64,000 nucleotides of DNA from Apostichopus japonicus (taxonomy: Eukaryota > Echinodermata > Holothuroidea > Aspidochirotida > Stichopodidae): contig NC_092576.1 in the NCBI RefSeq assembly GCF_037975245.1, positions 9,627,501 to 9,691,500 on the forward strand, in the 5' to 3' direction. Below the pieces are notes generated by a model that was not told where the DNA came from, did no database searches, and saw only the letters and a list, made by a program, of their open reading frames with translations. The translations under genes were made by a program, and so were the position numbers. This document shows positions 12,780-25,200 of this stretch, piece by piece (within the stretch, counting starts at the first letter, position 1; every line of letters starts with the position of its first letter).

Positions 12780-13480
12780 TTTGCATTAATGCTACAAAAA
12801 CTGTAGTTATTTGACTGACTGACATGGAAAAGTCATGGAATATTTCAAATTTTCTCTAGGCCTATATTGGATTATTTCAGTTAGGTGTATGCTGGTTTTT
12901 CCTTTTTTTTCTTTTCTAATGTTCTGCTCAGTAATGTGGCATTAACTGTCATGGAAAAGTCATGTAGTGGTTAAAGTTGGATTATTTAACTTAGGTGTAT
13001 GCTGCTTGTTTGAAATTTGGCAGTCACTGTCATGGGACAGTCATGGTTTCATGTTAATTACATACATTTTTGCTGTCTCCATCATGCAGTGATATGTAAT
13101 TGCATAGAAAACATCATGGATATGTCATGGATTAATTGATATCTGTCAAAACTTGAGAGGGTAATGAAATTGGTTTTATTTAAAATTTGTATACACAAAT
13201 TTGACAAGTGGTGCAGGATTTTGTGTAGTTGTGAGAACACCGCTCTATCAGAAATGTCCATTCATTGTCATGGATTTGTCTTGGATAAAGTAGATTGTGA
13301 ACATAGGAAAGGAAATATGTACTAGAGAACCTGGTTTAATTAAAAAATTCATCTGCAAATTTGGATATAGTTTCCATGACCATCATGATGATAATGCTTT
13401 GTCATGGATTTGTCATGGATTAGTTCAACGTTTTGTTATTAGACAAGTTTTGATAAATACTCTTTAAACATAATTCCTTT
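12780..13480. repeat. Degenerate repeat built on GTCATGGA doublets
   Basis: Paired words such as CATGGAAAAGTCATGGAA, CATGGATATGTCATGGAT and CATGGATTTGTCATGGAT recur near 12822, 12951, 13031, 13113, 13268 and 13401, spaced about 80-150 bp, separated by AT-rich spacers. This looks like an old tandem array that has drifted. No coding is seen. Confidence 0.55.
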
Positions 13481-15609
13481 ACAAAACTGTATCTACATAA
13501 AAAAAAATAAAGAAATTCATAAACATTTCATGGTTGTGCTTAGCAGTACATGTTCTGCTATATTTCCTGTAGTTCTAAGAGAGAAACTGCTACCTTTACT
13601 GGAAACGGTTACCGTCAAATTTCTAATGTTCATTAATACTCACTCATGGCACAGGTGGCCTGCGGGGTCATGTGTGCTACGGCCATTATGTCTAATAAAA
13701 TCACGAAATATGTATAGGCGTACTTTTGTATGAAGGCCAAGGGCCTACCGTGATAGGGACGATATTTCAACTTTGAAACAGTGGAAACTTTCTGATGTTT
13801 TATTTGACCACATAATGTAATATTTCCCATTTCATGAGAGTTAAGTTACATCTGTAGGTGTGGTGGGTGTCGTGACGAGCAGATTTGGATACAAAAATTT
13901 CACTTTGGCCTGCAAAATCAACTTTGTACCCATAGACCTGACTCGTGGCAATTTAAGGCCGTGAAATGACACCCTGGTCAGTTCGACCATAGAACAGAAA
14001 ACAACAGTAATGACCAATATAATATTAGCTCACCACTATAAGTATTATTCTCTGTGTATTATATTAATGCATGTCAAAATAGATTGGCACTGGCATTAGG
14101 GATCACCAAAACAACAATGAGATGGATATGCCCTAGTTGGTAGTAAAAAAAAAACAGGACTTGTATTCCTGAAGTCCATTGGTTCCACTCCTGTTCTTAG
14201 CCAATAATGTCCTGTTCTTTCCTAAATCTCTATTCTTTCTTTTTGTATGATTTTTAAAGAGTTTGTAGATATAGTTAAGGCCTGATGGTGCAGTTTGGTT
14301 TCAGAATGGGTGATACATGCTTAGTTGATTGTTAGGTGAATAATTTATCTGGCATTATATGGCAAACTGCGATGTAAAAAGGTTTGAATTGCCATTAAAT
14401 TTAAAACAGATCTTTTTTTTTTAACCCAGGAACCATAGTATTTTAAAAGAAACGAAACTGATGAGTCTTCAAACAGTGCTACACAAAATTTGAGCGCATA
14501 AATTATCCCCGTTCTTTAGTAAGCAGGCATTGAAGCAGTGCCTGAAAGTGAGTACAAATTTAACCCAAAAGCCTAATAATATCGAAGATTCTGTTATCTT
14601 GGGCAAATTTAATAATCCCAGTTGAGATAGTTGCTTTTAAAGGATGGCAGAATAGATCATGGCTTCTCAAGGCCTCCATAGCTTTCCTGCTTTTGCATTC
14701 AGCTTTTCCTCCTCCCACTAAGTCATTATGAGATTTATGCAAATTTCATGGGGAAAAAATTTATGATGAGAGTAATTTCACTTGTATCTTTCAGTGTTTC
14801 AAGGAAGCTTCATTGCTTCGTAAGGTCTTGTAGTTCCAGACGTTGTTGGACGGACCAATTGCAGTGAAATATTTCAAAATCTTTTAGAGAGTTGTCTCTG
14901 AGTTTGTAATTCGGAGTCAAAAGTTCTGTTTCTATATATCTCTATTGCTTTGTTGGAAAAGAAAACACAATTTACAAGATTTTCAGTCTAATGGAAGTGA
15001 GTCCTGCTTCATGAGGGACAGGACACAGTTTGAGGTGAATGGTGGGAAGGAAAGGAGGGAGGGAAGGAAGGGGCAGGGGGGAGGAAGGTAAAAGTTGATC
15101 AGTATGGGGAAAAGGGTTTCCCTGGCCTAAGAACGAATAGCTTTTTGAATTTGAAAGGATGCTTTTTATGTGGGGAAGGGAATGAGGAAGAGAATGGATA
15201 TAGGTAGCAAGGAGGGGTCAGGTGTGGGAACAAGAAAACTGCAGCTGTGGGTTTTAGTGGGAAGGGGGGAAGGGGCAGCAAGAGATCAAAGCACTCCTGT
15301 TTCTATTTTTTGGTGCTATAGGTGGTGATAACTTTACGCCTGTGTCTTTGGAACTTTACATGCTCACATTTATCTTCTTTTTTCCCCACTTTTTTTATCT
15401 TTCTTTTCTTCGTTTTGGCTTTCTCCTTTGTTCTTTTGATCAACCAGTACTGCATTTTCTCTTTGTTCATACATGATCAAGTTTTTGGTCAGAATTTTGT
15501 CAATCATTGCACACGGCCTTTATATCAACTCTGGAAAGACACATATTTGGAAGCAGTTTTAATATTTTGATAACACTCCGTCTTTAGTGTTCTGTTGAAA
15601 TGGTCATGG

Positions 15610-15980
15610 TCAGGGGGTGTCGTTTGGGAAAGATAGTGTTGTTTGGGAAAGATGGTGTCGTGTGGGAAAGATGGTGTCATTTCTAAAGGTTGGTGGTGTA
15701 GCTTGGGACGGATGGTGTCGTTTGGGATGGATGGTGTCGTTGGGGACGGATGGTGTTATTTTGGATGGATGGTGTCATATGGAAAAGATGGTGTCCTTTC
15801 CAACAGATGGTGTAATTTGGGACAGGTCGTGTTGTGACCACTACACAGTTTCAGTTATAAAATAGGATAACATTGATCTGGTTTGTAATAACTAGATTCA
15901 ACTCGGGACAAACTTACAGATTGTTGTGAAAAGGGGATGTCGCTTGGGAAAGATGGTGTCGTTTAAGATAGGTTGTGTTG
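15610..15980. repeat. About 20-bp minisatellite, GATGGTGTCGTTTGGGA type
   Basis: Roughly ten imperfect units of TTGGGAAAGATGGTGTCG lie between 15617 and 15835, with a second short block at 15935-15990. The TTGTGACCAC...ACAACTTCAGTTATAA flank is itself duplicated (about 15830-15890 and 15975-16035), so the whole block with its flank was duplicated once. Confidence 0.75.
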
Positions 15981-17160
15981 TGACCACGACACAACTTCAG
16001 TTATAAGCAAGTGTAAGATTGATCTGGTTTGTAACAACTAGATTCAACTAAGGAGATAAGTGCAAACATAGTCTGTTAAAAGGTGTTTTCTATGCATGTA
16101 TCCACTATAACGTTGGTCTATTTTCATAGTAACAAAGTTTCACAGAGGAGCAGAGGATATCAATGAGAATTGGTTTAAGTGAAAACAGCTTTGTTGAAAG
16201 CCAGTAATTTGCCAGGGCCAAAAATAATATATTGAGGGGTTAAAAAACTTAGGGTTATATAAGCTATCTGATTATATGATTAAAGTGTACATGAGTGCAT
16301 ATATGTAGGAGGAGCCTTGTGAGTGTGATGCGTACATGACGGGTCAATGATTATGCATATGACTGTATGGCAATTCATGCATATATGAATATATTAGTGT
16401 ATGTGATTATGAGTATATGTAAATGAGTGTATGTGTATACAAGGCCCAAAGGAATTAAAACGTTAATGAATGTCGTTGTCATATAGTTTGGAGGGGTGTA
16501 TGAATACAAGTGAAAATACCAGCATAAAGTTAAAGTTTTGTAGCATGCAGGGGGGGGGGGGGAGTGTGGACTGTAACAATCTGTAGTAGGTTGTTGTTAT
16601 ACTCTGGAAGGGCATGTGCTTATTTTAAGCCGGTGTATGAGCAGTTCAGTTGCAGCTCATGTAGGGGGATGTACATAGCTGGTGAATGTATATAGAGAGA
16701 GAAGGGGAAGGGGCATGCATGGACTAAAGTAGGTACATGAGAATTCTTGTCATAGATTGTGGTGGCTAAGGGGGGGGGGGAGGGGAGGAGGGAGGGAGGG
16801 GATTGCTTGGACTAAACTAAGTGTTTGTATTTTTTAATTCAATTCTCATGAAAGCTCTTGATGCCTAATCAACATGTAAGGTGCTTTAATCTCTTAGACA
16901 AAGGTAAAGAATTGAATTGTCTTCCTTTGTGTGTGCAGTCTAGGATTGTTTGTGCTAGATTGGTATGTGGGTGGGGTTTATTATTTGTGAGTCTACCAGT
17001 AAACATCTCAGTTTTTCTTGCCTAATATTTCAAGTTCATGTTTTCATTTTGACTAAAGGTCTATTTACTTCATTCACTTTTAGGTGGTATCTGGCCAGTT
17101 TTTCTTCTTTCATGATTCCTAATTGCCGAAGGCAGAAGGAATCTATGCGATGGTGATAGC

Positions 17161-17530
17161 GTGTGCATGTGTGCGTTTGTTTTGCTATCTGACCGAGGAC
17201 TTGAACAAAAGAATTTCAGGTCCTCGGTTGTGATTTCTAAAGAATCACCACGTCCTCGGAAGAATTCTATTGTATGGGGTATTGTTAAAGTTAGGGTACG
17301 TGGATTTGAGCAATGGAAAATACAATGGGGTCCTCGGTCTGAATGAAACACAAACATGTGTGTGTGTGTGTTACACTTGCTCGTAAACGCTCTAACTTCA
17401 GAAGGATAACTGGGGTACATTTAATATTTGGTATGTAGGTTCCCCTTACGTAGAACTGGTTTGGGACTGTTGTCGATATTGGTCAAAGGTCATTTGAGGT
17501 CGGCACGGGTCAAAGTCTGATTTAACTACC
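17161..17530. mobile_element. MITE-like repeat with CCGAGGAC inverted repeats and an AGGTCA-rich tail
   Basis: GACCGAGGAC at about 17190 and GTCCTCGGTC at about 17331 are inverted. A nested CCGAGGAC/GTCCTCGG hairpin lies inside. A GT microsatellite follows, then an ACACTTGCT...CGCTCTAA box and GGTCAAAGGTCATTTGAGGTC. The order GT-run, ACACTTGCT, CGCTCT, AGGTCA words is shared with 34296-36920, so both are probably the same repeat superfamily. Boundaries are uncertain and there is no transposase. Confidence 0.5.
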
Positions 17531-19840
17531 AAAGGAAAAAAAAATGCACAAGGATATTCTGATGTTTAAGGTGTGTAGAGGTTTATATGGAGGTAAACGC
17601 AGGCAGAGGGATAGTGGGGGGGGGGAGGAGAGAAGGGATTGGAGTTTGTACTTGTAAGCCATCCCCCACTACCAGTTTATTGAAACATTGCTTCACCATA
17701 TATTCATGTCACGTTGTTGTACCATATATGCCATAAATGATTCTGGATCTGCTGTGCTTTAGGATAAAAATGGATATGCCTGTGAAATGACTTAGGTTTA
17801 ACCTGTATTTAGTGTTTGATAATGTGTCATGCTGTTAGTTTTTTTATCGGTAATACACCCTTTTTCTTCTGTTTCCCATGGAATTCACTTTACGTAAAAC
17901 ACTGTTACGATCTCATGGTTCACAAGTATCCATGCCGAGGGACTGGGTTTCAGAATTATATTAAGTCGTTTGGTTTGATTGTCCTTACCCATGCTCATTC
18001 TTGGATTAGACAAAGTAGCCTATACTTGTGCTTAATATTTTCATGTAGTTTATATGTGTTGTTTGAGACAACACATTACCTTTTAAATGCTGTCAAGTCA
18101 CATGCCTGTAAAAAAAGAAGTCACTCGATTTTTGTTATCCCAGTGAAAACCCATCGATTCTAATTTTGTAGTAGGAAGGAAGGAATCCTAGATTCCATAC
18201 ATCATTACGTGTGAGATATCACTTATGTTCACTGTTTTATTGCAAAAGATGTCTCTCAAAATAACCTATTTTCTGAAGATTTATGGCAGGTTGATATAAT
18301 TACAATAAAACTATGAACTTTTGTTTTCATATTTTATAGTACCAGCATTTCAGAATACCCTGTTGGGAAATTGGTTTTATTAATGGCCCAGTATTGAAAA
18401 CATAACCATTTGGGGGTTTTTCTTGACTTTTATCTACCAGAGAAGTCGTTTCTAAATCCTGTCTGTGTTTTGCTATGAAATTTCCTCTCTCTCTTCATTT
18501 TCATATATATATATGCAAATCATTCAAATTTGCAAAACTTCAGAGTTGCAAATAATTACTGTTTCTTCCGTAACTGACTGATATTTCCTGCTCTAACAGA
18601 AAGATGTGTCGTGATACTTTCTAGAGAAACTGGGATGTTTGCACCCCTATCATGACAGGTGAAATTTATGTTGGAATGTACAATCATACTCCTTAGCATC
18701 TGCCAAGGTGACTTAAACTATATTTTCCATGTTTTGGGTCTCAATTTGGAAGGATTTAAGAGAGGAAAAGACTAGTTGTGAGCTGCCAGTGTGAACTTCT
18801 TTCCAAAAGTTATAGGCCAATTTGATGACTGTCATTCGCACAGGAAGAGATATCTCAAACCTCATTGGCTCGGCTATCTGTTTAATGCAAAACATTATGT
18901 TCCATCTGTAAATAAGGCTTGTATGTGTCTGCAAAATATAAAAGAACCTTTTTCTTAAGATTATCGACCCCTCTCATCCCAACCGTCTCCCACTCTCCCC
19001 CCTCCCCCTCCGATCCTCTTCCATTTTCTTCATCACATCATATTCTTCATACTACTATTTTGTTTCCATTGCAAATTCTCTGTTTGGTTTTTCTGTGTGT
19101 TTAATATACATATGCATATTAATTCATGAATATGCATGAATGGATTATTGCCATGAATAATAATTTGAATGTGGATACCTTGAAAAATAACGGTTGCTAA
19201 ACATGAAAGGTGTTTTTTTTTTTGGCGGTGATTTGGAGCCATTTATTGTCAATATTTGATTTTTTTTCTTCTTTATCTTTCTCTTTCCTTAGTCCAAGAT
19301 TATTTAATTGCGTGAATTGAAAAACGTCTTCTTCATCATCGTCACGTTTTGAATTTATCTTTCTTAAGTTGTACAGTAACAGTGAGGCAACCAAGACAAA
19401 AAAAAAAAAAAAATACCAGTATTTCAACATTTCTTGCACTAGAGAACAGTGTTATTTGGACTTTCTTAATCTTGACAAATTTTTTTAATCATTTTGTTGC
19501 TTTTTGTCTTGTAACGCTATATTAGCAAAATATTGTGCTTTGTTGTACAAAAAAAAGTACAAAATATAAGAATTATAAACGGAATCTTGTTCACTTGTGT
19601 GATTTCTTTCTTCTTGTGTTGTGCTTCAGTCTAGTGCAGGTTGCGGCCCATGAGATATGTCTCAAGAAAAAGAAAAAAAGCAATCTATTTTACATTTATT
19701 TTTATTTATTTTTATTCATTTTATTCATTTATTTTACATTTTATTTTTCATCTAGCTGCTTAGAATTTATCTGCACTAATGATGCTGTCAGGTAGGTCTA
19801 TTATCACCATTAATTCATAAATGCCTAAACCAACTTTCTG

Positions 19841-19887
19841 TATACTGGACCAGTCTTGAATGCGATTCGAGACTGGTTGAGTGTATA
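19841..19887. other. Isolated perfect-looking hairpin
   Basis: Arms ACCAGTCTTGAAT and ATTCGAGACTGGT pair over 13 bp with one G-U wobble around a 3-nt loop. Outer TATAC/GTATA arms pair as well. It lies in AT-rich non-coding DNA. It could be a transposon remnant or a structured RNA element. No known RNA family is recognised. Confidence 0.45.
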
Positions 19888-20529
19888 GAGAGGAGAATTG
19901 CTTCAGGATCGAAATGTTAGACACTGTTAGACAATCATGAAGTCATAATTAAAAGAAATGAAGACATGCCATGAGTATATGCAAATATGTTTATGGGCAA
20001 AGAAATTTCCCAAATTGCAAAGAACACTGTACAGTATATATAGCCTACTTTCAATCAGTTACAGCAGTAGTACTGTAGTACTGCTATCGCCTCGGTCCGC
20101 TCAGCCTCCTCGTAACGTCATCATCGGTCTCAAATCAAATTTAAGACCGGTTCCCCTCGTATTTATCCCCTAATTATCAACTGTACTGTATTGACATTAT
20201 GTTTTTTTTGTGAATACAGATTAGTACACACACTTATTGCTTGAAAGTCCTCGGAATCAAAGGTTTGAAATCAACAGCAGGTCGTTGGTTACAGTAGGTG
20301 CGGTCCTGTCAATCTTTCACTCCTATAATCTGCCCCATTCATTCAAAAAGGTTGCCAACCCCTGGTCTAGGGTGACGAAATATTACATTGCTTTGATTTG
20401 AGGCAGCAGAAGTGGGTTTAATTTGGAGTTTGGTGGGGGTGGGGGTTGCACAGGGGAGCCAGAAACTGCATAACATTAATATACCTCTGCAATCCTTTGC
20501 GTTAATAATTTGAAAGCAAAAGAACGTGT

Positions 20530-20600
20530 GCGATGGCCGGGAATTGAACCCGGGCCTAATGCTTGGAAGGCATCAATGCTAACCACTACACCACCAACGC
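20530..20600 (-). tRNA. trnG(TCC): tRNA-Gly, anticodon TCC
   Basis: The minus strand reads GCGTTGGTGGTGTAGTGG and on through a full cloverleaf of 71 nt. Acceptor GCGTTGG pairs with CCATCGC, and D-arm GTGT with GCAT. The anticodon stem GATGC/GCATT holds the loop CTTCCAA, and the T-arm is CCGGG TTCAATT CCCGG. B box GGTTCAATTCC is intact and the A box is normal. A TTCTTTT run about 6-12 nt past the 3' end can stop Pol III. The acceptor stem has a U4-U69 mismatch where animal tRNA-Gly(UCC) normally pairs U-A. No intron and no encoded CCA. It is probably functional but could be a slightly decayed copy. Confidence 0.92.
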
Positions 20601-22234
20601 TCGCTGACTATTCCCCAATATAAGTTATTAATATAGAATGATTATGTTGTTATTGGGCCATTTATTACCCTCTTTTACAACGAAGAATTTTCCCCGAATT
20701 TGGAAGAGTTAATATCCTTCGGGTATCGATCTTTTAAGACTCTGTTTAATGTTACAGTGTTAAAAACAGTGCAATTAGTGCCCAAGTGTAATCTACCTTT
20801 CGTCGCGCGCTAGAGAGGCAAAAGACTTAGGTCTACGAGTATTAGACTTGTGGGGGCCTACGAAAATATGACTTAAAATGTTTAGTAAAAAATATGCTCT
20901 TATTGAGACATATTTTATATATATCCAGAAATTTTACGAGATTTAAATTTATAATTACTTAGCATACAATTTTAAGGAATTCTATTATATTTTTAACCAT
21001 TAGTATTTTGGTCGAAAATATATAAACCTAAATAAAAGTGCAGTGATCAATACATGTGTTATGTACTGGGAGAGCGCGTATGAGATACGTTGAGCGTCCT
21101 CGTAGAAGAAGTAACGCTAATCAAACATGTGCAATACACACGTACAGTTCATAGTGTGTACCTGACAAATCAAATAAAATACTTGAAGGGCTGACAAAGA
21201 TACAGGTAAATTTCCTCGACCCGGTCGTGTAAAGTACAAAGTTGGATTATTTCTGGAATCTCCAAGGTTTAGCCATTTGACGCATCGCAACCGTACAAGT
21301 TGCTGGTATTGGTAATAACATAACAGCAAATGTTTATGTCATCGAAATTGTTTCTTGGTACTCATTTTTTGGTAGGCCTACCGTTGTAGCCTAACATTTT
21401 GGTTGGAGTAGCCTAGGCTAACTCGATCCAACGTTAAGCTAATGACAGCCTATCCTAGCAATATGCATAAATATTCACCAGCCTAGTGTCTAGCTATTTA
21501 AGCTTTGGTCGAAGGGGTTTCTTACTGTCAGGTATAATTTACGATTCTTTGACACTTGACAGGTTTCTGATCTTGTCGTTAATGATATCGTTAAGCAAGT
21601 TGGCCAATGGTCTGGGTCTGGGCCTAGGCCTATGTTACTGAAGTTGTATTAAAATACAGTAACATATATTAAAAGTTTTGATGTATGTTACTGTACTAAT
21701 TGCAATTTGTAGTAACTGGGGAACGCAGTACAGTTATTCTCTGCTCACAGTACTTTTCTCTGACAAAAAAATGGTGCTTTCCTCACACCAGATTTGTATT
21801 AAAATACAGTAACATACATTACAAGTTTTGATGTATGTTACTGTATTTTAGTAATTGTAATTTGTAGTAACTGAGTGAATGCAGTACCATTATTCTCTGC
21901 ACACAGTACTTTTCTCTGACAAAAAAAATGGTGCTTTCTGCACACCAAATTTGTCAGCAGAAAATAACAGATTTTTTGTTGAGTAGCAGAATGGCTTACC
22001 GAACAAAAAGTTGCATCGACATCTGAGAGGATCACCCGGGGACCACTGGTTGATTTGACATGGAATGACCCTCCTACTACCCTTACTTAGGCTAACTCTA
22101 TTGCTATGTTGCAAAGTTTAAATGGTAGTTTTGATGGGAGTTTCAGGTTGATAAAAGTTCCAATTTCTTATCAATTTCATATGGCATCTAGCCTATCAAT
22201 CATAAACTTATAAGTATCACTTTTATTGTTTCAG
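20601..22234. promoter_or_regulatory. snf/SNRPA upstream region and probable 5'UTR intron
   Basis: The coding exon opens after an acceptor at 22233-22234, 23 bases before the ATG, so a non-coding leader exon must lie upstream. A candidate donor is CAG followed by GTATAA at 21531/21532, just downstream of a TAGGCCTA/CCTAGGCT-rich patch (21370-21640) that resembles those next to the RPL32 and PSMC3/INTS12 starts. The exact TSS cannot be fixed from sequence. A 150-bp duplication occupies 21646-21952. Confidence 0.45.
21646..21952. repeat. 150-bp tandem duplication, each copy with a hairpin
   Basis: GTATTAAAATACAGT starts at 21646 and again at 21796, and about 150 bp is repeated at roughly 90% identity. 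Each copy contains ACAGTAACATA and TATGTTACTGT as inverted arms separated by about 18 nt. It lies in the presumed first intron or upstream region of the snf gene. Confidence 0.85.
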
Positions 22235-22257
22235 ATAATAAAAACTGCAATTTCAAG

Positions 22258-25200
22258 ATGGAGATTCAACCAAACTTCTCAATCTACATCAATAATCTAA
22301 ATGAAAAAGTGAAGAAAGATGGTAAGCTAGCCTACACTGTTTTCATAACTTTAAGGCTGATGATCTGGTGAGTAACACCATATAATTGGCAGTTACAAAT
22401 TACCAGTTCTATTGCCCCTCAGTGGACAAAAGAAAGGTTGCCAGTATTTCAGTGATGTATATATATATATACATATATATATATCTCCTTTCACTGTTGG
22501 CTTATATGCCAACCTTCAGTCAGACTACACAGCATGAAATATTTGAAATAAATGTCCTTGGAGGGAATTCAACAGCTCTCAGCTACTATTTTTATTTTGA
22601 TATGTGATAGATAATTATGAAATAAACACTAGAAACCCCAAAATGCTTTTTGGCTGGAACTTTTTTTTTCCTCCAGCCAAAGAAAATTTTGCATTTTAAG
22701 CACCAAACTGGCTATTCTGGACTTCAGTCTGATAAGACTTATGATTGCTTGTTGACTCAGTGTGGTAATGTCATAGTATACTAAGTATACACACAAGAAA
22801 AAGCAAAATGGGGACTATATGAAAATACCCTTTAATATTAAAGAATCCCCCTCCCCCTATCCCCTCCTCGTCAATACCCCTCCCATTCGAACTATTGGGA
22901 AATGTTTGAGAGACAATGCGAATGATTATGGCATTATTATCTGTTTAGTGTTAGTAATTTGTTTGAGAATCAAAATTAGGACTAAATCTATTTTGAACAA
23001 AATAACAAGTGACCTCAGTCTGAAAATTTGAACTGACAACATTAATTGTTCAAAAGGCAAATTCCGATTGAAATATTGATTCATCGCCTGTATATATTTG
23101 TTATTTCTTCCACGCAGAACTGAAGAAGTCTCTTTATGCAATTTTCTCTCAATTTGGCACCATCTTGGACATAGTAGCGATGAAGTCACTGAAAATGAAG
23201 GGACAAGCATTTGTCGTCTTTCGTGACGTTCCCAGCGCAACGAATGCCCTGCGGTCTATGCAGGGGTTCCCATTCTATGATAAGCCAATGGTAACATAGC
23301 CTTAATACCATCCCATTTATTTTCTGTTTTCTTTAACTTGATTTAAAGCTGCAGATGGCCTATTTCAGTCACAAGAAAGATTTGTCAAAATTGTGGTTAG
23401 CGACTTGCTTGACAAACACTGCTCAAATATACTTATTATATTGTAGTTTCTGTTGATTAGCCTTTTATATAAATAGAATAAAAATCCCTGCCATTCACAT
23501 ATGATCTTTTTGTCTTGTTAAGGCTATCCCAATAAAAATAACCTGTTCATTTATCGAGGAGCAAGAATGATATATGATTGTCTGAGCCAACGTTGTCTCA
23601 TGCATGTGTTGTCTTGTTAACTCGATCGAACTGTGTTTCACTTCCAGAGGATACAATACGCCAAATCCACATCTGATGCCATCGCTAAGCTGCAAGGAAC
23701 CTTTGTACCCAGAGAAAAGAAAATACCAGAGAAGAGAAAGCCAGAACCGGAGCCAGGTAGGAGGAGTCTTTATGAATATTTCAGTGTCCTTATGAATATT
23801 TCAGTGTCCTTATGAATATTTCACCCCAGTTGGGACAATTTCTTCTATACTGTAGTGTCATGTCCTGCTTCAAATCACTCTTATTGTAAGTACGAGCGGT
23901 ATGAATATCATGTTTCTATCAGATCAAGGTATAGGAACTGTTTGTACTGTCAATACCAGTGGTTTGAAGCATGAAATTGGAGTACAGTTTAGAGAGGTAT
24001 TAGCATTTAGGAAATTGTCCCAACTGGCTGGAATATTTCAGTGTCTTTATGAATATTCATTGTCCATATCAACATTTCAGTTTCCTTTTGAATATTTCAG
24101 CATCCTTATGAATATTTCAGTGTCCTCATGAATATTTCAGTGTCCTTATGAATATTTCAGAGTTCTTTTACTTAATTTTTAGTTAGTGGCTTACCATATT
24201 TAAAGAGCCGAGGTGTCTCTGAAAACCGTGCCAGCTATGAAAACATTACCAGCATTCAATGTTTTCTCCGATTTAGTCTATAACTGCATACCCTAACTAA
24301 CAAGTAGTCTTCCTTCTCACAGCTCCTGCTCCACTCACAAAGAAAGGTCGTAAGGCTGCAGCCCAGGCAGCTGCTGCGGCAGCAGCTGCAGCTCAGCAGC
24401 CACAGGTACCAGCCGCCCCGCCAGTGGGCATGGTGCCCCCACTTATGGGACAGATGCCTCCTGGTTTGCCCGCCGGGATGATGAACCAACCTCCTCCAAA
24501 TATGCAACAGATGCCAGTCATTCCTGGTAAGACCTGCTTCTCGTTTTCTTGAATTTTTTTGCATCATTTCACTTTTGCTGCTCCTATTTCTTATTTGTTC
24601 ATTGCTTATATAATTTCTTTCCCAGTCAACTTTCGATTCAGTTTTTACACACATGAAATGCTCTCTCAACCCTTCCTTGTATTTGACACCATGTCGTCTC
24701 CCAATTGGCAAATATGCACGTCTTTTGAATTTTTTTATCTTGAGCAGATGTTTAAAACACGTTAAATACAACATTAAAGACTCAACCTAGAATAATATGC
24801 ATATAAGGGTAGGAGTCTGGGACCAATACCAGGGCCCCTGTTTCCCTTCATGGTCCAATACGCACCACCTAAGCCTCCATTTAATGGTAAATCATTCAAA
24901 ATTCATAAATCATTCCAGAGTTTTGGACCGACAGTGGTCTGGAAATCACAAAGAGCAGATGACTTGCCTGGAAACTGGTTACCATTTGATGAAAAGGGTT
25001 TGTTGCTAAATATTGCATAAACAGTTTAATTCTTTCCTGTTAGGTTTGATCAATAGTTATTCATTTCTCATTATTATTTTAGCTCCAGATGTCCCCAACT
25101 CCATTCTCTTCTTAACGAACCTGCCGGAGGAAACATCACAAGTTATGTTAGAGGTGCTCTTCAAACAGTAAGTTTTTCTCCTTTTGTCCGTCAGTCTCCT

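Larger units (their letters stand above)
10253..20529. other. SHOC2 3' region and gene-poor intergenic DNA
   Basis: After the SHOC2 stop the sequence is non-coding as far as I can judge. The open frames here are short, have no recognisable motif and overlap low-complexity tracts, including a 117-codon frame at 11542-11895. The stretch includes G-runs (10709, 11297, 16550, 16770, 17610), purine-rich tracts (15040-15090), degenerate TCATGGAT repeats (12780-13480), a GATGGTGTC minisatellite (15610-15980), a TGTATG-rich stretch (16265-16440) and a transposon-like copy (17161-17530). Confidence 0.6.
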
